This document shows, piece by piece, positions 10,226 through 21,439 of a DNA stretch of 64,000 nucleotides. This DNA comes from Lolium rigidum (Eukaryota > Streptophyta > Magnoliopsida > Poales > Poaceae). The translations under genes and the position numbers were made by a program. The stretch spans positions 226,074,043-226,138,042 of the forward strand of contig NC_061510.1 of the NCBI RefSeq assembly GCF_022539505.1, written 5' to 3'. Under the pieces are notes generated by a model that saw only the letters and a program-made list of their open reading frames with translations, was not told where the DNA came from and made no database searches. Each line of letters starts with the position of its first letter. The stretch's first letter is position 1.

Positions 10226-12089
10226 CCATCTGAAAGATCGAGATGTCGCCTAGAGGGGGGTGAATAGGCAATTGAAAACTCTTGCGGATTTGTCTTGTAA
10301 GAATGCGGAATTAAACTAATGTTTAGTTTATAAGCACAAACCCTAAATATGCTAAGCTCAACTAAGTGTAACAATAGCAACTAGAGCTAAGAAAGATAGG
10401 CACAAGATATATGTAGCACAAGTGATAGCAAGATATATGTACTTCAAGCACGATGGATATCACAAGGAAAGAGAGCTCGGGTATAGAAATAACCGAGGCA
10501 TGCGGAGACGAGGATGTATTCCCGTGTTCCATTCCTTTGCAAGAAGGTACGTCACGTTTGGAGGAGTGGAGGTCCACGAAGGATTCCCCGCGCCACGAAA
10601 GCTCACCCTATTCTCCGAACCACACCCACGAAGGATAATGGCCCTTTCCTTATGGTTAGCTTTTCCTCCGCTCCGGAGATGGCAAGCTCCACAACCACTT
10701 CACAAGCTCCACGAAGGAGAAGCCCGGGCCTCTTCATAATCTTCTTGAAGAGATCACCGGAGCACCAACCGCCAAGCCAACTAGGAGGTCTCCCTCCAAG
10801 AGTAACAATCTCACGGTCTCTCACTCGAACTAATCGTGGTGAAGAGCTCAACACTATGCAATGATGCAAAGCAAGAACACTAGAGGTGTTCAAGTCCTTC
10901 ACACTCAAATCCCACCCAAGCAACAAATGCTAAGATGAGATTGGAGAGTAAGAACAATGGGGAAAGTCAACAAAAGACTCCAAGATCTAGATCCCAAGAG
11001 TTCCCCTCACTTAGAGGAGAAATGGATTGGTGGAAGTGTAGATCTAGATCTCCTCTCTTAGATCCCTCAAGAATGAGCAAGAATCATGGGGGGAGACAAG
11101 AGAGAGAGCAAGTTCTTCAAAGGAAACAATGGAGGTGAGAGAATAGAAGAACTAGCCCAGCCCAAGGTGGAAGAAGGGCTATTTATAGCCCAAGAGCAAA
11201 TATAACCGTTGGGGAAAAAGACATGTGAAAATCGCAGGAAAAACGGGCCAGAAAAGTGGCCCGGTCGGCTGCCAGGCCGGCTGACCAGAATTGCTGCTGG
11301 GCAGCCCGGCCGGATGTCCAGTCGGGCCGGCCCACTGGCCGGGCGGGGCGGCGACCGCACTGTGCGGGAGTTAGGCCAGGGGAGGCGGCGCGAGGTGGGC
11401 CGCGCGGCCCAGCCGGTAGGGAGGCCGGTCAGGCCGGGGCCAGTGCCGGGCGGGCCGGCGCCTGCCAGGCCCTTGGCCGGACCAGACCGGATGGGCCTCA
11501 GTAGGCTGTCCGGCTGGCATCAGCGCCCGGGCCGGTTTCGGCCGGGTGGGCCGGCAGGCCGGTCGGTCGGCCGGCTGCCCCTCCCCTTTTCATTTTCTTT
11601 TTCTTCTTTTACTTTTTTCCCTTTTTTCTTTAATAACAAATGCTCCCGAACTCCGATTCGAATGAAACCAATTTTGTTTGGAAGATAACAACAAATGCTA
11701 TCCAATAGAAAGTGAAAACACAAGAATCTGTAGGAGGGGATTTTATCATGAATATAAAAGGTAGAACCTTATTTCATGAATAACCGATAAAATCACCCAA
11801 CCTCGAAAACGCATTAGAAGATGCATGCGGATTCCGTTTTTGATGAACTTGGGCTTCTTGTAAAGCTAGCAACAAGCTCAAGAACCTCACACAGAGAAAC
11901 AGCAAGAAACAATAGGGATATGCAAAGTATGCAAAGGATTGAGCTCCCTAAGACGATGTGATCAAGTTACCCAAGCGAAAGCCCCTCTTAATAGTGCGGC
12001 TATCTATCCTATAATCCGGTCTCCCATCAACCACCTTGAGACCGGTAAAAGGAAAACCTATCAAGGTCATACCTTTTCCTTGCGCATCC

Positions 12090-13688
12090 TGATGGCGTGT
12101 ATTTCACACGTTCGTTGGGGAACCCCAAGAGGAAGGTATGATGCGCACAGCAGCAAGTTTTCCCTCAGAAAGAAACCAAGGTTTATCGAACCAGGAGGAG
12201 CCAAGAAGCACGTTGAAGGTTGATGGCGGCGGGATGTAGTGCGGCGCAACACCAGGGATTCCGGCGCCAACGTGAAACCTGCACAACACAACCAAAGTAC
12301 TTTGCCCCAACGAAACAGCTGAGGTTGTCAATCTCACCGGCTTGCTGTAACAAAGGATTAACCGTATTGTGTGGAAGATGATTGTTTGCTGAGAAAACAA
12401 GAAAACAAGTATTGCAACAGATTTGTATTTCAAGTATTAAAAGAATGGACCGGGGTCCACAGCTCACTAGAGGTGTCTCTCCCATAAGATAAAAGCATGT
12501 TGGGTGAACAAATTACAGTCGGGCAATTGACAAATAAAGAGAGCATAACAATGCACATACATGTCATGATAAGTATAGTGAGATTTAATTGGGCATTACG
12601 ACAAAGTACATAGACCGCCATCCAACCGCATCTATGCCTAAAAAGTCCACCTTCGTGTTATCATCCGAACCCCTTCCGAGCATTAAGTTGCTAAACAACA
12701 GACAATTGCATTAAGTATGGTGCGTAATGTAATCAATAACTACATCCTCGGACATAGCATCAATGTTTTATCCCTAGTGGCAACAAGCACAACACAACCT
12801 TAGAACTTTCTCATCACCGTCCCAGTGTCAATGCGTGCATGAACCCACTATCGAGCATAAATACTCCCTCTTGGAGTTACTAGCATCAACTTGGCCGAGC
12901 CTCTACTAATAACGGAGAGCATGCAAGATCATAAACAACACATATGCAATAACTTGATAATTAACATAACATGGTATTCTCTATCCATCGGATCCCGACA
13001 AACACAACATAGAGTATTACAGATAGATGATCTTGATCATGTTAGGCAGCTCACAAGATCCAACAATGAAGCACAATGAGGAGAAGACAACCATCTAGCT
13101 ACTGCTATGGACCCATAGTCCAGGGGTGAACTACTCACTCATCACTCCGGAGGCGACCATGGCGGTGTAGAGTCCTCCGGGAGATGAATCCCCTCTCCGG
13201 CAGGGTGCCGGAGGAGATCTCCGAATCCCCCGAGATGGGATTGGCGGCGGCGGCGTCTCGGAAGGTTTTCCGTATCGTGGTTTTTCGCATCGGGGGTTTC
13301 GCGACGGAGGCTTTAAGTAGGCGGAAGGGCGGAGTCGGAGGGCTGACGAGGGGCCCACACCATAGGGCGGCGCGGGCCCCCTTGGCCGCGCCGCCTTGTG
13401 GTGTCGCCACCTCGTGGCCCCACTTCGTATGCTCTTCGGTCTTCCGGAAGGTTCGTGGCAAAATAGGACCCCGGGTCTTGATTTCGTCCAATTCCGAGAA
13501 TATTTCGTTACTAGGATTTCTGAAACCAAAAACAGCAGAAAACAGACAACCGGCACTTCGGCATCTTGTTAATAGGTTAGTTCCAGTAAAATGCACGAAT
13601 ATAACATAAAGTGTGCATAAAACATGTAGGTATCATCAATAATATGGCATAGAACATAAGAAATTATCGATACGTCGGAGACGTATCA
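12090..13688 (-). repeat. 3' LTR (left) of the nested non-autonomous element
   Basis: This LTR is 1,599 bp, nearly the length of the right LTR (1,597 bp) and closely similar throughout. In element orientation it starts TGATACGTCTCCGACGTATC and ends ACACGCCATCA. Confidence 0.85.
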
Positions 13689-16600
13689 AGCATCCCCAAG
13701 CTTAGTTCTGCTCGTCCCGAGCAGGTAAAACGATAACAAAGATAATTTCTGAAGTGACATGCCATCATAACCTTGATCATACTATTTGTAAACATATGTA
13801 ATGAATGCAGCGATCAAAACAATGGAAATGACATGAGTAAACAAGTGAATCATAAAGCAAAGACTTTTCATGAATAGTACTTCAAGACAAGCATCAATAA
13901 GTCTTGCATAAGAGTTAACTCATAAAGCAATAAATCAAAGTAAAGGTATTGAAGCAACACAAAGGAAGATTAAGTTTCAGCGGTTGCTTTCAACTTGTAA
14001 CATGTATATCTCATGGATAATTGTCAACATAGAGTAATATAACAAGTACAATATGCAAGTATGTAAGAATCAATGCACAGTTCACACAAGTGTTTGCTTC
14101 TTGAGGTGGAGAGAGATAGGTGAACCGACTCAACATAAAAGTAAAAAGAATGGTCCTTCAAAGAGGAAAGCATCGATTGCTATATTTGTGCTAGAGCTTT
14201 TATTTTGAAAACATGAAACAATTTTGTCAACGGTAGTAATAAAGCATATGAGTTATGTAAATTATATCTTACAAGTTACAAGTCTCATGCATAGTATACT
14301 AATAGTGTCCGCACCTTGTCCTAATTAGCTTGGACTACCGGATCTTTGCAATGCACATGTTTTAACCAAGTGTCACAATGGGGTACTTCCATGCCGCCTG
14401 TACAAAGGTCTAAGGAGAAAGCTCGCATTTTGGATTTCTCGCTTTTGATTATTCTCAACTTAGACATCCATACCGGGACAACATGGACAACGAGATAATG
14501 GACTCCTCTTTAATGCATAAGCATGTGGCAACAATTATTATTCTCATATGAGATTGAGGATATATGTCCAAAACTGAAACTTCCACCATGAATCATGGCT
14601 TTAGTTAGCGGCCCAATGTTCTTCTCTAACAATATGCATGCTCCAACCATTAAGGTGGTAGATCTCTCGTTACTTCGGACAAGACGGACATGCATAGCAA
14701 CTCACATGATATTCAACAAAGAGTAGTTGATGGCGTCCCCGAAACATGGTTATCGCACAACAAGCAACTTAATAAGAGATAAAATGCATAAGTACATATT
14801 CAATACCACAATAGTTTTTAAGCTATTTGTCCCATGAGCTATATATTGCAAAGGCGAATGATGGAATTTTAAAGGTAGCACTCAAGCAATTTACTTTGGA
14901 ATGGCGGAGAAATAACATGTAGTAGGTAGGTATGGTGGACACAAATGGCATAGTGGTTGGCTCAAGGATTTTGGATGCATGAGAAGTATTCCCTCTCGAT
15001 ACAAGGTTTAGGCTAGCAAGGTTATTTGAAACAAACACAAGGATGAACGGTGCAGCAAAACTCACATAAAAGACATATTGTAAACATTATAAGACTCTAC
15101 ACCGTCTTCCTTGTTGTTCAAAACTCAATACTAGATGTTATCTAGACTCTAGAGAAACCAAATATGCAAACCAAATTAGCAAGCTCTAAGTGTTTCTTCA
15201 TTAATGGGTGCAAAGTATATGATGCAAGAGCTTAAACATGAGCACAACAATTGCCAAGTATCAAATTATCCAAGACATTTTAGAATTACTACATGTAGCA
15301 TTTTCCAATTCCAACCATATAACAATTTAACGAAGAAGAAACTTCGCCATGAATACTATGAGTAAAGCCTAAGGACATACTTGTCCATATGCTACAACGG
15401 AGCGTGTCTCTCTCCCATAAAGTGAATGCTAGGATCTATTTTATTCAAACAAAACAAAAAACAAAAACAAACCGACGCTCCAAGCAAAGTGCATAAGATG
15501 TGACGGAATAAAAATATAGTTTCGGGGGAGGAACCTCGATAATGTTGTCGATGAAGAAGGGGATGCCTTGGGCATCCCCAAGCTTAGACAGCTTGAGTCT
15601 TCTTAGAATATGCGAGGGTGAACCACCGGGGCATCCCCAAGCTTAGAGCTTTCACTCTCCTTGATCATATTGCATCATACTCCTCTCTTGATCTTTGAAA
15701 ACTTCCTCCACACCAAACTCGAAACAACTCATTAGAGGGTTAGTGCACAATAAAAATTCACATGTTCAGAGGTGACACAATCATTCTTAACACTTCTGGA
15801 CATTGCATAAAGCTACTGGACATTAATGGATCAAAGAAATTCATCCAACATAGCAAAAGAGGCAATGCGAAATAAAAGACAGAATCTGTCAAAACAGAAC
15901 AGTCCGTAAAGATGGATTTTATTAGGCCACNNNNNNNNNNNNNNNNNNNNNNNNNNNNNNNNNNNNNNNNNNNNNNNNNNNNNNNNNNNNNNNNNNNNNN
16001 NNNNNNNNNNNNNNNNNNNNNNNNNNNNNNGATAATGTTGTCGATGAAGAAGGGGATGTCTTGGGCATCCCCAAGCTTAGACGCTTGAGTATTCTTAGAA
16101 TATGCAGGGGTGAACCACCGAGGCATCCCCAAGCTTAGAGCTTTCACTCTCCTTGATCATATTGCATCATACTCCTCTCTTGATCCTTGAAAACTTGCTC
16201 CACACCAAACTCGAAACAACTCATTAGAGGGTTAGTGCATAATAAAAATTCACATGTTCAGAGGTGACACAATCATTCTTAACACTTCTGGACATTGCAT
16301 AAAGCTACTGGACATTAATGGATCAAAGAAATTCATCCAACATAGCAAAAGAGGCAATGCGAAATAAAAGACAGAATCTGTCAAAACAGAACAGTCCGTA
16401 AAAATGGATTTTATTAGGCCACCAGACTTGCTCAAATGAAAATGCTCAAATTGAATGAAAGTTGCGTACATATCTGAGGATCATGCACGTAAATTGGCTT
16501 AATTTTCTGAGCTACCTACAGGGAGGTAGACCCAGATTCGTGACAGCAAAGAAATCTGGAACTGCGCAGTAATCCAAATCTAGTACTTACTTTACTATCA

Positions 16601-16771
16601 AAGACTTTACTTGGCACAACAAAACATAAAAATAAGATAAGGAGAGGTTGCTACAGTAGTAAACAACTTCCAAGACACAAATATAAAACAAAAATACTGG
16701 AGTAAAAACATGGGTTGTCTCCCACAAGCGCTTTTCTTTAACGCCTTTCAGCTAGGCGCAGAAAGTGTATC
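13689..16771 (-). other. Non-coding internal region of the nested element, with gap-flanking duplicate
   Basis: No reading frame resembles a known retroelement protein. The phrase GCATCCCCAAGCTTAG recurs at about 13690, 15572, 15630 and around 16060-16130. A 100-N gap lies at 15931-16030. Confidence 0.6.
15538..16422. repeat. 392-bp direct repeat abutting both sides of a 100-N gap
   Basis: 15538-15930 and 16031-16422 are nearly identical. The first copy ends exactly where the N run (15931-16030) begins and the second starts exactly where it ends. That pattern is expected if two contigs overlapped at their ends but were not merged. Confidence 0.9.
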
Positions 16772-17416
16772 TCAAGTGACATCAAAGGGTGGTGCACCTA
16801 CAGCGGGGTTTGGAGTTTTCTCAACCATGCATAGTATATTGGATACATAAGTTTCAGCGTCTTCCTTTTCATTAGTCTTGGGCTTGCTACTCTCATCAAA
16901 CAAATTTTCAGGAACAAGCCAAGCATAGTTATTTTCTAGTGCATCATTCATAGCTAGGAGTTTACATGGTATTGGTGCTTTGATCTCCCCACCATCATTA
17001 GCATTATTAGTGTACCTTATTCTATCCATATCCATTTTTTTAAGGAGACCAACAAAATTAGTATGAGAACCAAGCATATTAAATTTAGCGAAGACCTTTC
17101 TAGCCTCTCTTGCTAGACCACCAAATTCTCTAAGAAGGGTTTCTAAAACAAAATCTTTCTTTTCCCCCTCTTCCAAATCACCAAGTGTAAGAAACATGTG
17201 TTGGATTATAGGATTGAGATTAACAAATTTAGTTTCCAACATGCGAACTAAAGCAGCAGCAGCAATTTCATAAGTAGGAGCAAGTTCTACCAAGTGTCTA
17301 TCTTCAAAATCATCAACGGTACTAACATGGGTGAAAAATTCTTCTATATTGTTCCTCCCAATTATAGACCCGCGTCCTACCGGTATGTTTTTTGTGGTAA
17401 AATTAAAAGGAAACAT
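16772..17416 (-). CDS. Gag-like protein of the non-autonomous element
   Basis: This is an intact 214-residue frame starting at an ATG about 210 bp inside the primer-binding site, the position of gag. No zinc knuckle, protease motif or other named domain is visible. The protein is mainly helical-looking with a leucine-rich middle (VELAPTYEIAAAALVRMLET around residues 45-65), which could be a capsid-like assembly region. It is the only ORF of the element. It may package the element RNA, but that is inference. The intact frame alongside closely similar LTRs suggests a fairly recent insertion. Confidence 0.65.
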   Translation of the reverse strand: MFPFNFTTKNIPVGRGSIIGRNNIEEFFTHVSTVDDFEDRHLVELAPTYEIAAAALVRMLETKFVNLNPIIQHMFLTLGDLEEGEKKDFVLETLLREFGGLAREARKVFAKFNMLGSHTNFVGLLKKMDMDRIRYTNNANDGGEIKAPIPCKLLAMNDALENNYAWLVPENLFDESSKPKTNEKEDAETYVSNILCMVEKTPNPAVGAPPFDVT

Positions 17417-17623
17417 GATGAATCAAGTAAAGTAAATGCAAGTAAACTAATTTTTTTGTGTTTTTGATATAGCAAACAAGATAGTAAACAAAGTAAAGCT
17501 AGCAACTAATTTTTTTGTGTTTTGATATAATGCAGCAAACAAAGTAGTAAATAAAATAAAGCAAGACAAAAACAAAGTAAAGAGATTGAGAAGTGGAGAC
17601 TCCCCTTGCAGCGTGTCTTGATC

Positions 17624-17641
17624 TCCCCGACAACGGCGCCA
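17624..17641 (-). promoter_or_regulatory. Primer-binding site (tRNA-Asp type)
   Basis: In minus orientation the 18 bases read TGGCGCCGTTGTCGGGGA, beginning 11 bases after the 5' LTR (17653). They differ by one base from the TGGCGCCGTTGCCGGGGA site used by many grass gypsy elements. Pairing with tRNA-Asp is from general knowledge. Confidence 0.8.
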
Positions 17642-17652
17642 GAAAATATGCT

Positions 17653-19249
17653 TGATGGCGTGTATTTCACACGTTCGTTGGGAACCCCAAGAGGAAGGTA
17701 TGATGCGCACAGCAGCAAGTTTTCCCTCGAGAAAGAAACCAAGGTTTATCGAACCGGGAGGAGCCAAGAAGCACGTTGAACGTTGATGGCGGCGGGATGT
17801 AGTGCGGCGCAACACCGGAGATTCCGGCGCCAACGTGGAACCTGCACAACACAACCAAAGTACTTTGCCCCAACGAAACAGTGAGGTTGTCAATCTCACC
17901 GGCTTGCTCGTAACAAAGGATTAACCGTATTGTGTGGAAGATGATTGTTTGCAGAGAAAACAGTAGAAACAAGTATTGCAGCAGATTTGTATTTCAGTAT
18001 TAAAAGAATGGACCGGGGTCCACAGTTCACTAGAGGTGTCTCTCCCATAAGATAAAAGCATGTTGGGTGAACAAATTACGGTCGGGCAATTGACAAATAG
18101 AGAGGGCATAACAATGCACATACATGTCATGATAAGTATAGTGAGATTTAATTGGGCATTACGACAAAGTACATAGACCGCCATCCAATCGCATCTATGC
18201 CTAAAAAGTCCACCTTCGGAGTTATCGTCCGAACCCCTTCCGAGTATTAAGTTGCAAAGCAACGAGACAATTGCATTAAGTATGGTGCGTAATGTAATCA
18301 ACAACTATATCCTCGGACATAGCGCCAATGTTTTATCCCTAGTGGCAACAGCACAACACAACCTTAGAACTTTCTGTCACTGTCCCAGATGTCAATGCAG
18401 GCATGAACCCACTATCGAGCATAAATACTCCCTCTTGGAGTTAAAAGCAAAAACTTGGCCAGAGCCTCTACTAGTAACGGAGAGCATGCAAGATCATAAA
18501 CAACACATATGTAATAACTTGATAATTAACATAACATGGTATTCTCTATCCATCGGATCCCGATAAACACAACATAGAGTATTACGGATAGATGATCTTG
18601 ATCATGTTAGGCAGCTCACAAGATCCAACAATGAAGCACAATGAGGAGAAGACAACCATCTAGCTACTGCTATGGACCCATAGTCCAGGGGTGAACTACT
18701 CACTCATCACTCCGGAGGCGACCATGGCGGTGTAGAGTCCTCCGGGAGATGAATCCCCTCTCCGGCAGGGTGCCGGAGGAGATCTCCGAATCCCCCGAGA
18801 TGGGATCGGCGGCGGCGGCGTCTCGGTAAGGTTTTCCGTATCGTGGTTTTTCGCATCGGGGGTTTCGCGACGGAGGCTTTAAGTAGGCGGAAGGGCGAGT
18901 CGGGGGCGGCGAGGGGCCCACACCACAGGGCGGCGCGGGCCCCCTTGGCCGCGCCGCCATGTGGTTTGGCCACCTCGTGGCCCCACTTCGTATGCTCTTC
19001 GGTCTTCGGAAGGTTCGTGGCGAAATAGGCCCCCGGGTCTTCGTTTCGTCCAATTCCGAGAATATTTCGTTACTAGGATTTACGAAACCAAAAACAGCGA
19101 GAAAACGACAAGCGGCACTTCGGCATCTTGTTAATAGGTTAGTTCCAGAAAATGCACGAATATGACATAAAGTGTGCATAAAACATGTAGGTATCATCAA
19201 TAATATGGCATAGAACATAAGAAATTATCGATACGTCGGAGACGTATCA
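17653..19249 (-). repeat. 5' LTR (right) of the nested non-autonomous element
   Basis: This 1,597-bp LTR lies directly upstream (minus orientation) of the primer-binding site. It joins the partial LTR copy at 19250 without any spacer. Confidence 0.85.
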
Positions 19250-19689
19250 GCGGCGTCTCTGGAAGGTTTTCCGTATCGTGGTTTTTCGCATCAGGGGTTT
19301 CGCGACGGAGGCTTTAAGTAGGCGGAAGGGCGGATTCGGAGGGCTGACGAGGGGCCCACACCATAGGGCGGCGCGGCCCCCCCTTGGCCGCGCCGCCTTG
19401 TGGTGTCGCCACCTCGTGGCCCCACTTCGTATGCTCTTCGGTCTTCTGGAAGGTTCGTGGCAAAATAGGACCCTGGGTCTTGATTTCGTCCAATTCCGAG
19501 AATATTTCGTTACTAGGATTTCTGAAACCAAAAACATCGGAAAACGAGCAAGCGGCACTTCGGCATCTTGTTAATAGGTTAGTTCCAGAAAATGCACGAA
19601 TATGACATAAAGTGTGCATAAAACATGTAGGTATCATCAATAATATGGCATAGAACATAAGAAATTATCGATACGTCGGAGACGTATCA
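19250..19689 (-). repeat. Partial extra LTR copy at the outer edge of the element
   Basis: These 440 bp repeat the end of the LTR that starts TGATACGTC in minus orientation (equivalent to about 13247-13688). The outer target duplication CATCC follows at 19690, so this piece is the original outer edge and the full LTR inside it is the tandem neighbour. Confidence 0.85.
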
Positions 19690-19998
19690 CATCCCGCTTG
19701 ATCTTGATGATAACTCTTCAAGCTCTACACTAGCCGGAATGCCTTACTTGATCATCGTTGCTTCATGAAGACTCACAAATGCTCCCCCATACACCATGAT
19801 GGGAAAGCTCCATTGATGCATATCTTCACATGTCCATTATCACCAAATGGACGGAAAGCTTCAATCATGTGATCCACTTGGAATGCTCATCTTGAACTTG
19901 CCCGACTCCATCTTGTATCTTCTCATACTCTATCATACCATAGGGGTTGTCATTAATTACCAAAATCACACATAGGGGCAATATACCCTTACACCATC

Positions 19999-20390
19999 CT
20001 CTTGGCACCATCGCCTTCGATGGCGGGAAGGATGATATGGCGGGCGAACTCGATGGCCTCGAGGTGAGACAACCACTCTTTACCCATGGCGACTCTAGAG
20101 AGGAGAGAGAGAATGGCCTACATATAGTTGGCTGGGAGCGGTAAGTGGGTCGTCAACATTATGCCGACCTCGGTAGACGAGCCAGCTCTTAGGTGCCGAA
20201 GCTTGGTAGAGGGAGAGGTCGAAAGTTTGAAAAAAAAGGAGGATCATGGCAGACCAAATGGGCGTGTGCGTGACCGAGACGACACATTTGATATCTGAAA
20301 TTGGTTTTGGCGTTGAAGTTGCCTTGTTACGAATTACGTCAAGACTTGGTTATGTAGCGTTGTAATTTTCTGGTACTATATACTGATTCT
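19999..20390. other. No recognisable feature
   Basis: This is host flank between the solo LTR and the next insertion. The last 15-20 bases (ATATACTGATTCT) match the left upstream copy near 8468. Confidence 0.5.
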
Positions 20391-20707
20391 TGTTATATTG
20401 TGATCCAAATTCATATACTAAAGGGAGGTTAACTTCTGACGAGCGGAGCGAGACCCGTCGCCGGTAGGCTTGGGCCGAAGCGTTGCCACCGGCTATATAT
20501 ACATCTTGTAAGCCGCCGACTAAGGTTTATCAGATTATAAGATACCCACGGTGTTTGTAAACACTTCCCGATATAGTGAAGTTTTACTAACTGGCGTTCG
20601 TGGTTTTTTTCCATTCTGTGTTGGAAGAGGTTTCTCCACGTTAAATCTTATGTCTCCGTTGCGTTATTTTTATCGTTTTTCGTTATTTGCTTGCCACGTT
20701 TATAACA
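20391..20707. mobile_element. 317-bp solo LTR
   Basis: It begins TGTTATA and ends TATAACA, a perfect inverted heptamer with TG...CA ends. It is flanked by ATTCT (20386-20390) and ATTTT (20708-20712), a 5-bp target duplication with one change. The paralogous copy at 8471-8490 reads straight through (GATTCTTCATTGTTGC), giving the empty site. The class (copia or gypsy) is not determined. Confidence 0.85.
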
Positions 20708-21395
20708 ATTTTTCATAGTTGCTAGGCGTAGTGCGTGGAGACCCGTGCAGCCAGGATCTTTTGGTAAGATATGATGTTGTGTGCGTTCAGATGGATAGCC
20801 AGTAGCCATGCAAACAAACGGGCCAGGACAAAGAGCCTCTTTTAACTCTGAGGGAGAGAGTGGAAGGTGGCGCTCCTTCTTTCTGGCTGCATGTGGGCCT
20901 ACACTAATCAACGTGTCCATGCATGCTAGTTGATCGAACGTATATGAAACTTAATTAAGCAAATTTCGGCGGCGTTGAGAAACATTATTCCTACATTGTC
21001 GTCCCTCCGTAGTAGCAATGCTTGCAAGTTGCTCGATGTTGTTTGAGAATTGAGATGGAGTATCGACGAGACAAGGCCGCGCCGGATGGCATGCAGCGAG
21101 GTCACCATGAATGAAGCACTCCTACATTAACTTGCTCGATCGTTTCCCTGGAGAATAAAACATCCGTCCTCTTACCCCATCAGTCAATGCGGTCAATCCG
21201 ATGGATGTGTATATTGTTCCCTTGATGATTTCTTTTCTCTATCTATCAAAGGAGTACTATACTTTTCAGTCTACACAGCAGCAGCTACGGTCTGGCTGCC
21301 AGTAGCAGCAGAGGTACCCACTCGCACCCATCGTACGGGTAGACCGCAGTCTGGTCTGGGTCTAGGCGGCCAGGCCAGGAGCTCCCTCTCCTCTC
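20708..21395 (+). promoter_or_regulatory. Upstream region of the helicase-like gene (right copy of duplication)
   Basis: It matches 8481-9480 in several blocks in the same order. It lies directly before the predicted first non-coding exon and presumably holds the promoter. No single TATA box can be chosen with confidence. Confidence 0.55.
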
Positions 21396-21439
21396 CTCTC
21401 CGCTCCTCTGACTGCCTAAAGCTAGGCCGAAAGGAACGT

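Larger units (their letters stand above)
12090..19689 (-). mobile_element. Non-autonomous LTR retrotransposon (gypsy-type signals), 7.6 kb
   Basis: It is flanked by CATCC at 12085-12089 and 19690-19694. Its LTRs run 12090-13688 and 17653-19249, each bounded by TGATGGCGTG and GACGTATCA on the plus strand. A further 440-bp LTR piece lies at 19250-19689. A primer-binding site sits at 17624-17641 and a purine-rich stretch (GCTTGGGGATGC in minus orientation) next to 13688. The only substantial ORF is the gag-like frame at 16772-17416. No protease, RT, RNase H or integrase is seen, so it must have been mobilised in trans. TGATACGTC ends and the tRNA-Asp-like primer site are common in grass Ty3-gypsy families; I do not assign a family name. 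Confidence 0.85.
10231..19993 (-). mobile_element. SIRE/Maximus-type solo LTR, split by a nested element
   Basis: The plus strand begins TGAAAGATCG (10231) and ends ACCCTTACA (19993). Removing the nested insertion at 12090-19689 leaves one LTR of about 2.16 kb (10231-12089 plus 19690-19993). It is flanked by CCATC at 10226-10230 and 19994-19998, a 5-bp target duplication. No internal domain lies between LTR copies, so it is a solo LTR, the usual product of recombination between the two LTRs of a complete element. The family hallmark GCCTAGAGGGGGGTGAATAGG-like text lies near 10250. Confidence 0.88.

Noticed and set aside
13131..13609. Proteins of 98-172 residues inside the LTRs (also 18700-19658)
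   Set aside because: All lie within LTR copies and recur with them; no conservation of frame between LTR copies.
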